Assembly (NCBI RefSeq): GCF_008831285.2
Contig: NC_045145.1
Coordinates: 9,176,802 to 9,240,801, forward strand
DNA from: Nymphaea colorata
Lineage: Eukaryota > Streptophyta > Magnoliopsida > Nymphaeales > Nymphaeaceae
DNA: 64,000 nucleotides
Reading direction: 5' to 3'
Shown: positions 45,769 through 57,080 of the stretch, in pieces
Layout of the letters: the number at the start of each line of letters is the position of its first letter
Numbering within the stretch: position 1 is the first letter of the stretch
Made by a program: the position numbers and the translations under genes
Notes under the pieces: generated by a model
The model's database searches: none
Told to the model about the DNA's origin: nothing
The model's input: the letters and a program-made list of their open reading frames with translations, nothing else

Positions 45769-48700
45769 ATGTCGTGCATGAACGAGCATGCTCTGAGAAT
45801 GAGTTCGTCTTCCAATTTGGATCGGTTTCTGGACTGCACGACTCCATCAGTACCTGCCATCCCTCTGAAGAAGGTACCAGCACCACCACCTCCCGTCCTT
45901 GTCTTCCCTTTGCTCTGATATGTTGAAATGGTTTCAGCACTACTTTCTCATTAAGGCAAATTATTCCGAATTTTCTTTATCGTTTTGCCTCTCTCTTGGA
46001 GATTTAAGTCATTACACCTCACAATGCGATGTTCACATGATTATGTAATGATGTACCTTAACCCGGTGACTTGGAAAATAGTTATACTTTCACGTGAAAA
46101 AACACAAAACCAAAGTTTAAGTCGGATCGACAAAACTTTCTACTGTGATTTTCATCTCTATGGTGCCAAACACTGGCATCAGTTTTCTCTTTCGTTTTGG
46201 TATTTCTCTCCAGTTTCTCTGTGTGCAAGGGCCGAAGACTTCGTTCTTTATGGAAGATCTGTTTTCCATTCTCTTCTATTTTCTAGATTGACCTTTCTGC
46301 TTTGGCTTCCTTTGCGCGTGGAATCCCATAAAATATGCTAATTTCTCCGCTTCCGCTCACGTGTCGTCTTCTTCGTGTCGGTAAATTATAGTTCCTGTTG
46401 GTTTGTGCTGTCGATGTGTTTGAGCTTTTTCAGTAAAACTTTTCTGCTCGAATCGTTTTGCTTTCTTGGCCCGCATTGACGGAACCGGTTATCTTGTTTG
46501 TGCGCATCGGGTGGGTCACTGATGTGTGATGGACGTCTGTTTTTTTGTTTTGGGTGATTGAAACTGAGACAGGGGATGGAGGAGAGCAGGGCGTGGGAGC
46601 CTCTGGAGGAGATGCCGACCCAATACTTTGGGTTGGGTGATCTTTGGAGGTGCTTCGACGAGTGGAGCGCGTACGGTGTAGGCGTGCCCGTGCTCGTCAA
46701 TGGCAAGGAGAGGGTGGTGCAGTACTACGTCCCCTACCTCTCCGCGCTTCAGATCTACACCACCACTCCCCTTAAGACGGCCCTCTCCAACCCTCTCAGG
46801 TATAACTCGCCTTCCTTTGTTGATCGCCGATGTCCTTCCGGCTTCTGGTTAATGAGTCGGAGAATAGGTGACCCGTACCGCAGAAGAGTCGGACTCGTAC
46901 TGGTCTGACTCGGTATCTGCTTCTCCGCCAGCAGGGTGAGCTAGAATGAACAAACAAACATTTTGAGGGTTTGTTTGATCTGTTTTGTGACGTTAAGTAT
47001 GCAAAACGTAAGGTTATTTTGGATAATTTAGGAAAAACACACTTAAATGTTATCTTATTTCAAATAGGCTTAAGTTTTTCACCGTTAATAAAAAAGAAAG
47101 CCAATCGTAGGTTAGTTGAATTGTATTTAGATTCTTTTATTGCATCAAATAATGTTACTAATTTATGTTTAACTATGTTCAAACAACAATTGGTAACAAA
47201 ATTTGGTTAGATGAATTCTCTTTACCCATTTATGCAAGGAAAATTTAAGCGTTTTTGTATAATAAAAAATGTTTATTATCTTTCTAAAAAATAAAGTAGT
47301 AATTCTTTGTCTGCGCTCTTAATTTTTTAAATCTTAATTAATAAAAGTGTCCGTGTTTAGCGGAGGCCTAAGCACTCAATTTTTGGTGGCTCGTTGGGTG
47401 CGCGGCTTTCTACTTGTTTCTCGACACTACTCTTTTCCGGATCAGAAAGGACGGGATTTAAAATGTCGGATCGGTCCTTAATAAGATAAACATTTGCAAA
47501 ACTTGACCTATCAAAAAAATCCACTTGTCTTGTTATCTTTCCCGTTTTATCGTTTCTTTTTTTTTGCGGTGATGTTGGGATTGTAAATAAATAAATAAAA
47601 TAAAGGTGTCTGACCCGACTCTGTGAAAAAAAACAGAAACCGTCAGGGGGAATGCAACGACTCCGATACGCACATCGGAAGTGAGACTAGCAGCTCGAGC
47701 GATTCCGAGAGCAGTCGGTCGCTGAGCTTCAGGAGCAGCGGGAGCGGCAGCAGCGAAAAGTCAGAATCGTGGGATTGTGGGTCCGATGATTCGATGGGGG
47801 AGCAGGACAGCTCCTGGTGCCCAAGGGGCCGGCTGGGTCACCTCTATCTCGAATATTTTGAGCACGCGCCTCCCCATGCCAGAGCCCCCCTCCTCCAAAA
47901 GGTATTCCTTTAATCGCCCATCTCTCTGCTTGCTCCTTAATGGGGCGGTGGGATATGGTCGGTCCACTACCATCTTTCTATTGTTGCCGATCTATTATGT
48001 GTTAGCCGCTACGCCAAGCAGAAAACAGGTCACGTTTTCAAGTGAATACTGTCAATGGTCGGTTAGATCAGATTCAAGATATATGTGATTCGTTTTCCAC
48101 GCCGAGTACGCGTCTACGTGGTTATGTCAGCTTGGTTCGAGTGAGTCAAGATTCTTGCCTACTAGACGGATACCCCACTACCATCAATAGAGGACTTCCA
48201 GATTTGTTTAAGAGCTTTGTTTCTCTTCTTTTGGCTCTCTTTATATCCGATGGACCTTTGTTGGGTGGGAGATTTCATGGCACTGGTTCAACCCATAGTT
48301 ATCGGCACGGTTCAGCCCATAGTTATCTTTCTTTCTCATAGTTCACAACTCCAAGATTTGAAAAAAAAAAGAAAAAAAAAAAGGAAAAACTCATTAACTT
48401 TGTTAGGGAGTGGAACCCTGGCCGGTTAGAGATTCCGTACGTTCATTCACAGTTGTGTTTCTTCATTGTTTTGCTGCCCAAACACGCAGACAACATACCC
48501 CCAGCTCTGACGTTGTTGGGATTTGGCCTGATTTGGCTGGCGTTGAGTTCGTCAATGAGTCGGTGTACTCTGACCAAAAGCCACCACCTAGCTAGACTAG
48601 TCCGGATAGATCCCAAGGAAGCTGTTCTTGCGTATTTTCTTTCTTTGGTTCCCTATATAAGATTTGATAAACTCGACTGGAATTGAAGCTAAGCAATTTC

Positions 48701-50950
48701 CATGTAGGCATCGGTCGTAGGAACAGTAGAAACAGTGGTGTTTTTAGCGTCCTCTTATGTGGCTATCCTGTTTTATTGGTGGCAGATCAATCAGCTGAGC
48801 CAGGAATATCCGGAGCTATACCGCTTGAGAAGCATCGACCTTTCTGCAGCCAGTTGGATATCCGTGGCGTGGTAACAGTTTTGCTGCCGAACCTTTCATT
48901 TCAGTCGTTACTATCAGGAACTAATCTGTCATTCCTTTTCCAATAGTATCCAACAGTTAAGGTAGAATATTCCCAAGCATAAACTTAAGGAAGGGCTTTG
49001 TCATATCTGTCTCCTACCTTATGGGCCACTTTCATGTTTGTCCTTACATCATAGCTGTTCATAAATCTGTTTCTATTCCCCCTTTTCCTTGAGCATTCCT
49101 AGTTAGCTTTGAAAATTAATTTGAAACCCCGATGAGAATTCGACACAATTCGTGAAGTAAATTAAAAAAAAAATGAACGAGGTAAACACAACGACGTGCA
49201 AATATTTGTCAAATAACATAAATCCATTTCTCTGATGACATGGCCATACCAAAAATGTTTATTTTGTTAAAATAACGAAGTGAAGAAAATTGCTCTAGAA
49301 GTACAAATGTCATTTAGATTTGTCAATCTCAACAAGAGTGGATTTACAAGTCGCCTGCTTCGCTACCTTGATCACCTTTCCAGCTCATATACAGGCAATA
49401 ACAGCTTTGTCGCTATGTCTCATTATTGCTACTTGCTATATTAGCTTAGGGTCTTCTAATCCCTGCAGTTCCAACTAGTCATGCATTTTTGGTATGTTAG
49501 CATCCTTGGAGTACGATGGTGGACACTGGACAGTTGATACCTAAATTTTATTTTTCTTTATGAATGGCAGCTGTAACAACAATAGTATGGATTCTTTCTC
49601 GTTCAGTATCAATTAGGGACGTTTAATCATTTATCGTGAATAACCATCTGATTCTAATTGACCCTGTACTTGCTTATTACAGTTACTGATGTATTTTCAA
49701 ATGCAATGCTTTCTCTAATAATTGACGTAATGAATTCGGCTCTCTGGTCGCACTTGTGTGTCCTTTTTGGCAAACGGTGCCAATTTTTACTGCTCATTCT
49801 TAGAACTTTTTACCGTCTTTCATGGTGCAGGTACCCTATCTACCACATCCCTGCTAGACGAGCGGTGCGGGATCTGTCAGCGTGTTTCCTCACTTACCAT
49901 ACGCTTTCGTTTCCCTTTCAAGGCACATGCTCGGACCTTGCAAATCACCGTCATTTTAGTTGTTCATATCATGCATGCTTACTAGTTGTTATTGTCTGTG
50001 TTGACTGCCCCAAACATAACCGTTCGCTCCCATTTTAGTTGTTCTCGTTATGCATCACGGATTTCATTCTCGACAAAATCTGTCTTTCTTAACAAAATCT
50101 TATTAAGGTTTTTGAGTAAAATTTGAAGTTGTGATTAACGTTTTGAAAGTCTTTTGCTTGTCGTGATTAAAAAAGATGGCAACCTTTCAAAATTGGTCTT
50201 ACTTTCGTTATCAACCTTATAATGATACTTTCACATCTCACAAGGTTTTCAAAAGAGTGCTGAGATTTGTGACTGCAGTCTGCTGATGCGAGGTCTATGG
50301 TTGCCATGCCTGATGTTTACCCAATGCTTGTTATACTCGATAAACGACGAATATATAGCTCATCTTGGGCAAGGGACGCGGCTTCGTCGAATGAAATGTG
50401 CAGACCTGAGCTGCGAAAGGCAGCAATTGCATGTCAAGGAAGCAGGTGCCCTGTTGAGTATGTGGAAGCCATGCTCTTTGCGGTTCCTTGCCATTGGTCA
50501 GCTTTTTTACTCTGCCAGCCCTCGCTCTTTGGGTGATGAAAAGTAGGAGGGTTGGATCGGACTGTCTAGTTCTGAGTTCAAACCGGTCTACTTGGGTCGC
50601 TTCTTGCTCTTGGTCCCCATGGTTGATGGGGCCAGGGTATGCGATTGATGTTGTTACATGTCAACCTCACTACGTGATGTTTTGGCTGATTGTTAATTAT
50701 GACTTCATTTACAGACAGCCACGACGAGTCTCCACCAAATGCTGCTGCGGAGAAGGAAGAGCCGTCGTCCGTGATCCGGCTGCCACCATTCGGTGTCGCC
50801 ACGTACAAGCTGAGCGGGGAGGTGTGGTTGTCGGACGCTGCCTGGGACCAGGATCGCATCTACTCACTGTGGACCTCCGCCCTGTCCTGGCTTGCTCAGC
50901 TGCAGCTTCACCACCCCGATTTCCGCTTCTTCCTAGAGCACAGAGAATAA
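45769..50950 (+). CDS. DUF789 family protein, six coding exons, 336 aa
   Basis: Exons: 45769-45873, 46573-46799, 47637-47901, 48786-48871, 49831-49922, 50715-50950. Their sum is 1011 nt, exactly 337 codons with TAA at 50948, and every junction keeps phase. Introns 1-4 are GT-AG and intron 5 is GC-AG. The protein starts [20 protein letters not shown]; in-frame stops at 45610, 45625 and 45670 bound the start. Met-11 (45799) is the alternative and matches the usual family start. DUF789 landmarks: [17 protein letters not shown] (59-75), [15 protein letters not shown] (84-98), a Ser/Glu/Asp-rich disordered stretch (about 115-170), [39 protein letters not shown] (229 on) with TYHTLS, and [14 protein letters not shown] near the end. 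Length fits the plant family. Molecular function is not known. No signal peptide or membrane segment. It is the only intact gene here. Confidence 0.93.
46800..47636 (+). other. Intron 2 of the DUF789 gene, AT-rich insertion-like middle
   Basis: Donor GTATAA follows CTCTCAG and the acceptor is AAACAG. The stretch 46970-47330 is much more AT-rich than the intron flanks and may be a small transposon, but I see no terminal repeats. Confidence 0.6.
49923..50714 (+). other. Intron 5 of the DUF789 gene, GC-AG type
   Basis: The exon ends CAAG and the intron starts GCACAT. The acceptor is TTTACAG at 50714. A GT donor that keeps both the conserved FPFQ end and the reading phase is not available nearby. 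The G (49922) plus AC (50715-50716) make Asp, as expected for this family position, and the total length is then a multiple of three. Confidence 0.75.
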
Positions 50951-51330
50951 ACAAACCACCTCTCTCGCTCGCTCGCTTCTCTTACTTTCTCGCTCTCGCT
51001 CTCTCCCATGACAGTGACACCCGTAGGGCTACTACGTACCGTTGCTTGCTCCCTGTAATATGACGACCCCCGCTTCCTTGAACACAGAGAGGGAGAGCGT
51101 TGGAGGTTTCCGTTGTGAATAGTTTTCGTGGTTTTTGACCGACTCTTTTCGATTACTAATGTTAGGTTGCATGTACCCCTGTGGATGCTTGGTGATGCAC
51201 GATCTGATGAAAGTCAGAGATAGCCGCCCTCCATGTTTAATAGTGAACGTTTCCTTGCTTGAGGACAATGTCTTTCGTTGTTTTTCATTTTCTTCTTTTT
51301 TGTCTGAACTTTGACATGATTGGGACATGG
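50951..51330 (+). other. Likely 3' untranslated region of the DUF789 gene
   Basis: Starts with CT-rich sequence. AATAAA overlaps the stop codon (50946-50951), too early to serve. TGTAA-type signals occur at 51054. The true polyadenylation site cannot be fixed. Confidence 0.45.
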
Positions 51331-52240
51331 CTAAGCACTTGGAAAAATCAATAGGGCGATTGAGTGTGAATGTTGAAGAACCAGGTTAGGGTGCTACCCA
51401 TCTTGCAGATGCAGTTAGAAAACCTAGTCTGTGATTTTATTTATCTTAATATCACCGAACTGAGATGATCACCTTGTTGACGAACCTTGTGTAGGTTTTT
51501 GAGGAAATTTGCAGAAGCTAACAAACTAATCTGGAAGCAGAACTCTTAAGCTTCAGGGTTGGTGCGTTTTGTTTGGGAGTATTGTATTCACATAAAATAT
51601 GACTTTTATATGCTGGAACTTACCGGCCCCAAGAAAGGGGCGTTTGTTTATTCGGGCCAAAACTACCAATACACGTAGCCTCCTTTTCTTTCCCTCTTCG
51701 ATAGGGTTTCAAGGAGTGGCCTCCAATGGTGGAACCTTCCATCCTTAGTGGGGAGGATCCCTTCCTAGAAAGAAGCTCATATCTTGATATCTTGTTTAGT
51801 CAGTTACTTTTGAAGTCTTTGCTGGATGGAGACTGATTTGGGTAAGGGAATCAGTCTAAGTTTGACTCATTTGTTCTCCACAAGGAAAATTGGCCTGCTG
51901 AAAACGAGTGGGGTTGGGCATCGGCACAATCCAAGGCCTCACAAACCCGGGCTTGATTAGGTCCGTAGCCTTTGTTGGCAGTTTAGATTAGGCCTAATCA
52001 TTTATTTGACACTCCAGAAGGTTTTCAAACTTAAACTGGGGCTACGACTGTCCCATTTAGGTGTCTAACACTTAGAGACTAGAAAAATTTTGAACCAGTT
52101 AGGTTGCCACCGTCATGCCAAATGACTTTTTTGTCCCTAAACTTTAGAAAACTCCAAGAACTCTAAGAATCTAAAACCAGCTCAACTAGATAATTCTTGC
52201 TCAACATGCCAGCTTTTACTTATATCAAAACAACTTGTTT
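51331..52240. other. No gene recognised
   Basis: AT-rich intergenic sequence, stops in all frames. Confidence 0.35.
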
Positions 52241-52360
52241 TAACCCAAGGATGCTCATAGTGCTATATCACCTTCTAAGTATTGTTCACTAAAATCATTT
52301 GAACCCAAGGCAGCTCACAGAGCTACATCACCTTATAATTATAGTTCACTGTGACATTGT
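52241..52360. repeat. 60-bp tandem duplication, diverged
   Basis: AACCCAAGG(A/C)(T/A)GCTCA(T/C)AG(T/A)GCTA opens copies at 52241 and 52301. Confidence 0.75.
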
Positions 52361-52437
52361 CAAGCTTGACCAAGCTCAAGTTAGGATCATTTCAGTGCAA
52401 TCTAACTTAAACCCAAGTTATTTTAAGTTATAAGGAG

Positions 52438-52494
52438 CCATACTTCAGTTCTACACTCAGTTGTAACCCATACTTCAGTTCTAGACTCAGTTGT
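52438..52494. repeat. 30-bp tandem duplication
   Basis: CCATACTTCAGTTCTA(C/G)ACT occurs at 52438 and 52468 with one mismatch over 27 bases. Confidence 0.88.
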
Positions 52495-52899
52495 TTGATT
52501 ACACTTGGCCACTCTCTCACTTATTTGGCAGGATGTGAGCTCAACCTAAGTTGAATTAGAAATAATCAGCTGACATTAAGGTGGGATAATATTTTTCATC
52601 GATAGTTTTAACTATTTTTGGCTCGGTTTGAGGTTGTTCCTCCTAAATTGAGTTCGAATGCATTTCTGTAGATTCACTAAAGATTATCTAATTCCAGCAT
52701 AGTGTACAACTCATCTTATGAGCTCAATTATTATCAACCCTGGCATCAATGTTCAATTTCTTCATTGATCTATGATAAGATACACTTCAAGAGAATATTT
52801 CTCTCTTCAATTGAATTAGTTAGCTTGTTTTCCAAGGTTACCCTTCACTATATTCATGTAATGAGCCCATTTATGCAGCAGTCAATTTAGAAAAATGTG

Positions 52900-54360
52900 A
52901 TATTAATTGGGAAAATGGATGACTTTTAAACTAAAACTTAGCACACTCTTCTAACTTACAACAGTTGTGGTCAGACTGCCCACCCTAGTCATAGAACCCA
53001 GTTTTCGTGTTGAGGGTAAAATCATCATTTCAATACATGCATTATTTCTACATAGACCTAACTTTAGAGTTACAAAAGCCTACGTATGAGTCATGCATGA
53101 ACTTGAGGAACTAGAACTACACCCAGTAGATCCATGTTTGGCTGAATCAAAGCTGAATTTGGTTTGAACTAGTAGAACTTTCATTTATCAAAGCCTAGAT
53201 TGAACCTAGTTCTTGACCTAATCTTGGTCACCATGAACTCGCTATGTTTGGACCTCCCTAACCTAGATTGAGCCTGGCTAAGTGCACAAATTTATCGATC
53301 TCTCATCTAGATCTCTCCATAGTATTCCAGGTCTATGATTTGGATCTTTCCAAACTCAAATCTCCAAACTCATATCCCATATACAAACATATCATATCTA
53401 TGATGTGTTTTTTAGAACTTTCACTAGATCCAGATCATGCACTATATCCCAAAAACAGATCTTTATATAAGGTATGCATATATTGAAACTTGACACTTCA
53501 AGCTTGGCACCAAATATATGTGCCTTATATGATATGCACACGAGTTCATGTGCAGACATCCTTCTTGATTTCTATCATCTGTGCATCAACAGAGTTTGTT
53601 AAACTCTGCCGAACTCTCCTACTATTTATGTAGACCAATGATCAAGCTTTAAATCCTATTTTCATGAAAAATATGTGTAAAATGTCAAAAGTATCACTCA
53701 AACCTATGTTTAATGCATGATATCATATATCTTGGTGTGTACATGATATTTCATTAAGGGTGGCAATTTCTAATTGTCAAAAGTAGAGTCTTCATTCTAT
53801 TCTTGAAAAGTTTTCCCTCTTGGGAGCTTATCAAGAGGGGAATCTGGATGAAGGCAAAGACATAAAATCTAGAGGCACTCTAGAGACTAAAACCATGAGT
53901 TAAGCATATCACGGGTTTCTATTTTCTTTTTCTTCTTTTATTTTCGTTCTTTGCTTTATGTTTCCTTAGGATAGTTTATACATGGTTAGGATAGTTTGCT
54001 TTTGTTTTGCCTAGGCTACTTTGTTTTCTTCTACATGCCTTAGGCTAGCTTTTTTCTGCTTTCATAATTAGAAATTTTATTTCCATATCTTTAAGCTGGG
54101 ATATGGAGGTCATGTATGCCTCTTTCTTCCTTTTCTCTTTTAGTTCGGTCCAAAATGTCCTCATATAGAACTAAATATGTATGTGTTTGTAAGCATTAGA
54201 ATCAAATTGAGAGGGCTCATTCATGCTCAAATAGATACAAGATTAAATATAAACCCTCTTAATTTAGGAGTAGTTTGAGAATAATGTTTATGCATGTGCT
54301 CATGTTTTCAACCTCTCTAACAATACAAACCTCAATGATCATGTTGTTGGATCATCCCTA
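52900..54360 (+). repeat. LTR-like remnant related to 25330-25760
   Basis: 53100-53480 is the AGATCT/TAGATTGAACCTAG word-rich type. 53900-54240 follows the same order of landmarks as 25330-25760 (TTCTTTTATTTT, GCCT(T)AGGCTAG, GGAGGTCATG, TGCCTC, CTCTTTTAG). No internal retrotransposon domain is near, so this may be a solo LTR or a truncated copy. Confidence 0.45.
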
Positions 54361-54939
54361 TGAGTAGTAGCTCGGAGGATGGGATCCAACAGAGCTTCAT
54401 TCATAAACAATAAGATACCCACGCCATATGCAGCCACCTTTAGCAACCAGTGAGATAACCACCTGCAACACCAAATTAGGATCATTCTTCTTTCTTCTTT
54501 TATTTATCTCTTACTCCTTTTATTTTAGTTCTTTCTTGTTTCGTTGTTCAAGTAATGCGAACTTCCACTTCAATCATTCCCACGTGAAAGTGAGGTAGCT
54601 GTCTTTGCCATCTATTCCTATTCTTTTTTAATTCTTTTTTCTTTGTTTTTGCTTTCCTCTTTCTTTCTTTCTATTTTTTCCCTTTCTTCTTCGGCTTGAG
54701 ATTTTCTTTTGTTTACGTTCTAGCAAAGAGTTGAAGGTGAAGAGTAGAGCCTTATCTTGGGTCAGCAGCGCTAAGTTCCTTCTATTTTCTTTGTTTTGTG
54801 TGTTCTCCTATTTGTGGAAGACCATGTTATGGAGATTTTTTTTTTTGGTTTGTACTATATGATTTATTTGTAAGAAAAAAAATTAAAAAGAGCACTCAAC
54901 AAATGAGCAAACATCTAATGAGTTATTGAATTTAAACAA
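54361..54939. other. T/C-rich sequence, no gene recognised
   Basis: Many TTTCTTT runs at 54500-54700. Nothing coding. Confidence 0.35.
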
Positions 54940-55665
54940 CAATACAAAAGCCCTTGTCCTTGTTATCAAACTCTCAGACAGTTGTTCTTCAATTATAATT
55001 ATTTAAATAATGAATAAATTGACAAAAATATCTTCTTATATATATTATTTAAAAAATTAAAAATGAAAAATAAATTTAGAAAACTAGTTGACCCTCATTG
55101 GACTTGCCAACAAGGACTGTCGGCTAGCTTGCCTTGGGTGAATCTTACTGGGCTATCCCTATCACCAATCCCCTTCTTGTTTCTGAGATCCAACTAGATC
55201 GAATAGCAAGTCTGCAGTAGCCCAAAATAAAATAACAAGTAAAGGAGATACCTAACCTGATGGGAAGAGATGAGCAGGGCATCTTCCTTGAAAAGAAATT
55301 GAAAATGGTGCATCTTCAAGCACAAGTTCCATAAATGAAAGGCAATTGTTCCTTGCTCATTTTCCCCCTCAGATGTCTACCAACAAATGACCCTCATTTT
55401 CCACATCACCAGCCACCACCCCTTCTCACCAAGGGCTAAAAGCCAAATCAAATCTATTCAATGAGACTCAATCCTTGGGTGAGCCTCACCATTTGGGGTA
55501 GGAAACCCTTGCCAATGAGTCTGGACTTACTTTTTTCTCGTTATTTTTTTATAACATATGTAAGGGTTTTTGTCATTTTATTCATTATTTAACTTTTTAA
55601 AAAAAATCAACAACTGTTTGAGAGCTTGAAAAAAATGTTGATGGTGTGTTTATTGTAAAAAGTCA
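54940..55665. mobile_element. Foldback or MITE-like element with long diverged inverted repeats
   Basis: Left arm core 54972-55040 (CTCTCAGACAGTTGTT, then AAATAATGAATAAATTGACA) matches the reverse complement of the right arm 55560-55625 (TGTCATTTTATTCATTATTT, then CAACTGTTTGAGAG). Weaker pairing continues outward to about 54940 and 55665, and CTCATTGG recurs inside both arms. The middle 430 bp carries no coding frame. The element family (hAT or Mutator MITE) and target duplication are not settled. Confidence 0.6.
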
Positions 55666-56330
55666 GGCAGCTGCTTGATAATATCTCTTTTATAAAGTAC
55701 TATTTTGTAATTTTTTCAATATGTAAATAGGAAAGTATGTTGCATGATATTCACACACAAGAAAGAGATCAACATGTATCATTTTTTCCTATAATCATTG
55801 ACTGAGCAAAGACAACTTCTTTTTGAGCATCATCTTTTTGATTGAGTACTAACACTTTCAGTTGTAAAAAAGGAAGAAGAAAATGAAATTTTCTTTTCCA
55901 TATTCCTGGCTCTTAATTACATACCAATACATTTACTTTTATTCATTGAAGCTACTACACTTGACTAAATTCTTTCTTACAATCCAAATTTTTTACTATT
56001 GCTTTTGATTTAATATTGGAAAATTTTGCTTGTCCAGACAATAGAACATCAATTCATCATAATAATCATCACATAGTGAACTATTTAAAAAGGGTATGTA
56101 ACATTACTTTTTCGCCCCAAAAGAATTTTTTCTTACTCATCACTCATCACATAGTGATCAGGTTCTCTTTTAAATCTACTACTTGCCATCAAAAAGGTAA
56201 AAAAATGAAAAGAGTAGTAGAAATTTTTCCTATTCCTTTTTCTCTAGGATTTTATTTATTGAGAAAAACCCTTGGATTTTTATGTGAGGACATGGCCTAA
56301 TCATTTGTTTTCTTATCTCATGATCCTTTA
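55666..56330. other. No gene recognised
   Basis: AT-rich. A 94-codon plus-strand open frame (56016-56300) has no recognisable domain and faces the copia relic. Confidence 0.3.
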
Positions 56331-56339
56331 CCACACAGA

Positions 56340-57080
56340 TGTGAGTTAAAATTCAAAAGTAGTAGCATTATCTCTGCTAAGCTTGTTAACATGCAACAAA
56401 TTATGGACCAATTGAATGACACAAAAAACATTCCGTAAAGAAACATAAAAGTTTGATATATGAAAGGCAATACTAACGTCCTTGATTTTCTCTCCAATCT
56501 TGATTGCATCACTGCCTGCATAGGACTCATGCATTGAGATATTTCTAAGGTTGTTAGGTTTATGATAACTTGAGCATTGATCCAAGAACTAACTATTATC
56601 ATAAAAAATGTGAGAACCGATAACATGGAAGGTGACATTGTCTTCATTGTTGTCGGTCTGGCCTTCAAACAAGTTCTTACGAATGATTTTGAAGCATTTT
56701 TGGATGAAGGTCGACAAATCACTTTCAGACTGTTCTAGTCCTTGCAGCTTCCACCAATCTTTCTCCTTACATGTTGCCACTTCCTTGGCTGAAGTGAACT
56801 TCTTTAGGATATGAGCTTCATCGAGAAAGATCAATTGGAAGAATGGTGGCATTGAGAGTGTTCTCTTGATCCTTGAGTTGGGCTTCTTGAATGAGAAGAA
56901 ACCCATTTAACTTGTGAGGGAGACATGATTGATGTGAGTTGTTATGAAGGTTTTGATACCATGCATAAAAGGTATTATAAAGGGAAGCAATGAGATATAC
57001 AAAAGACAAAAAAATAACACTTTTATGTTGTGTAAAGAGTTTTCTTTCTATGTCCATGACATCTTTATTGTACACCCAAT
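56340..57080 (-). pseudogene. Ty1/copia gag-protease relic
   Basis: Minus-strand frame, 56346-56906 with one stop at about 56586. The end of the frame carries the copia protease neighbourhood in order: NNLRNISMHESYAGSDAIKI, then VSIAFHISNFYVSLRNVFCV, then LVHNLLHVNKLSRDN. The active-site DSGAS block directly before has decayed to DQCSS. Upstream, LNGFLLIQEAQLKDQENTL (56860-56930, another frame) resembles the end of a copia gag. RT, RNase H and integrase are not found to the left, so it is a truncated fragment with a dead protease. Confidence 0.6.
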
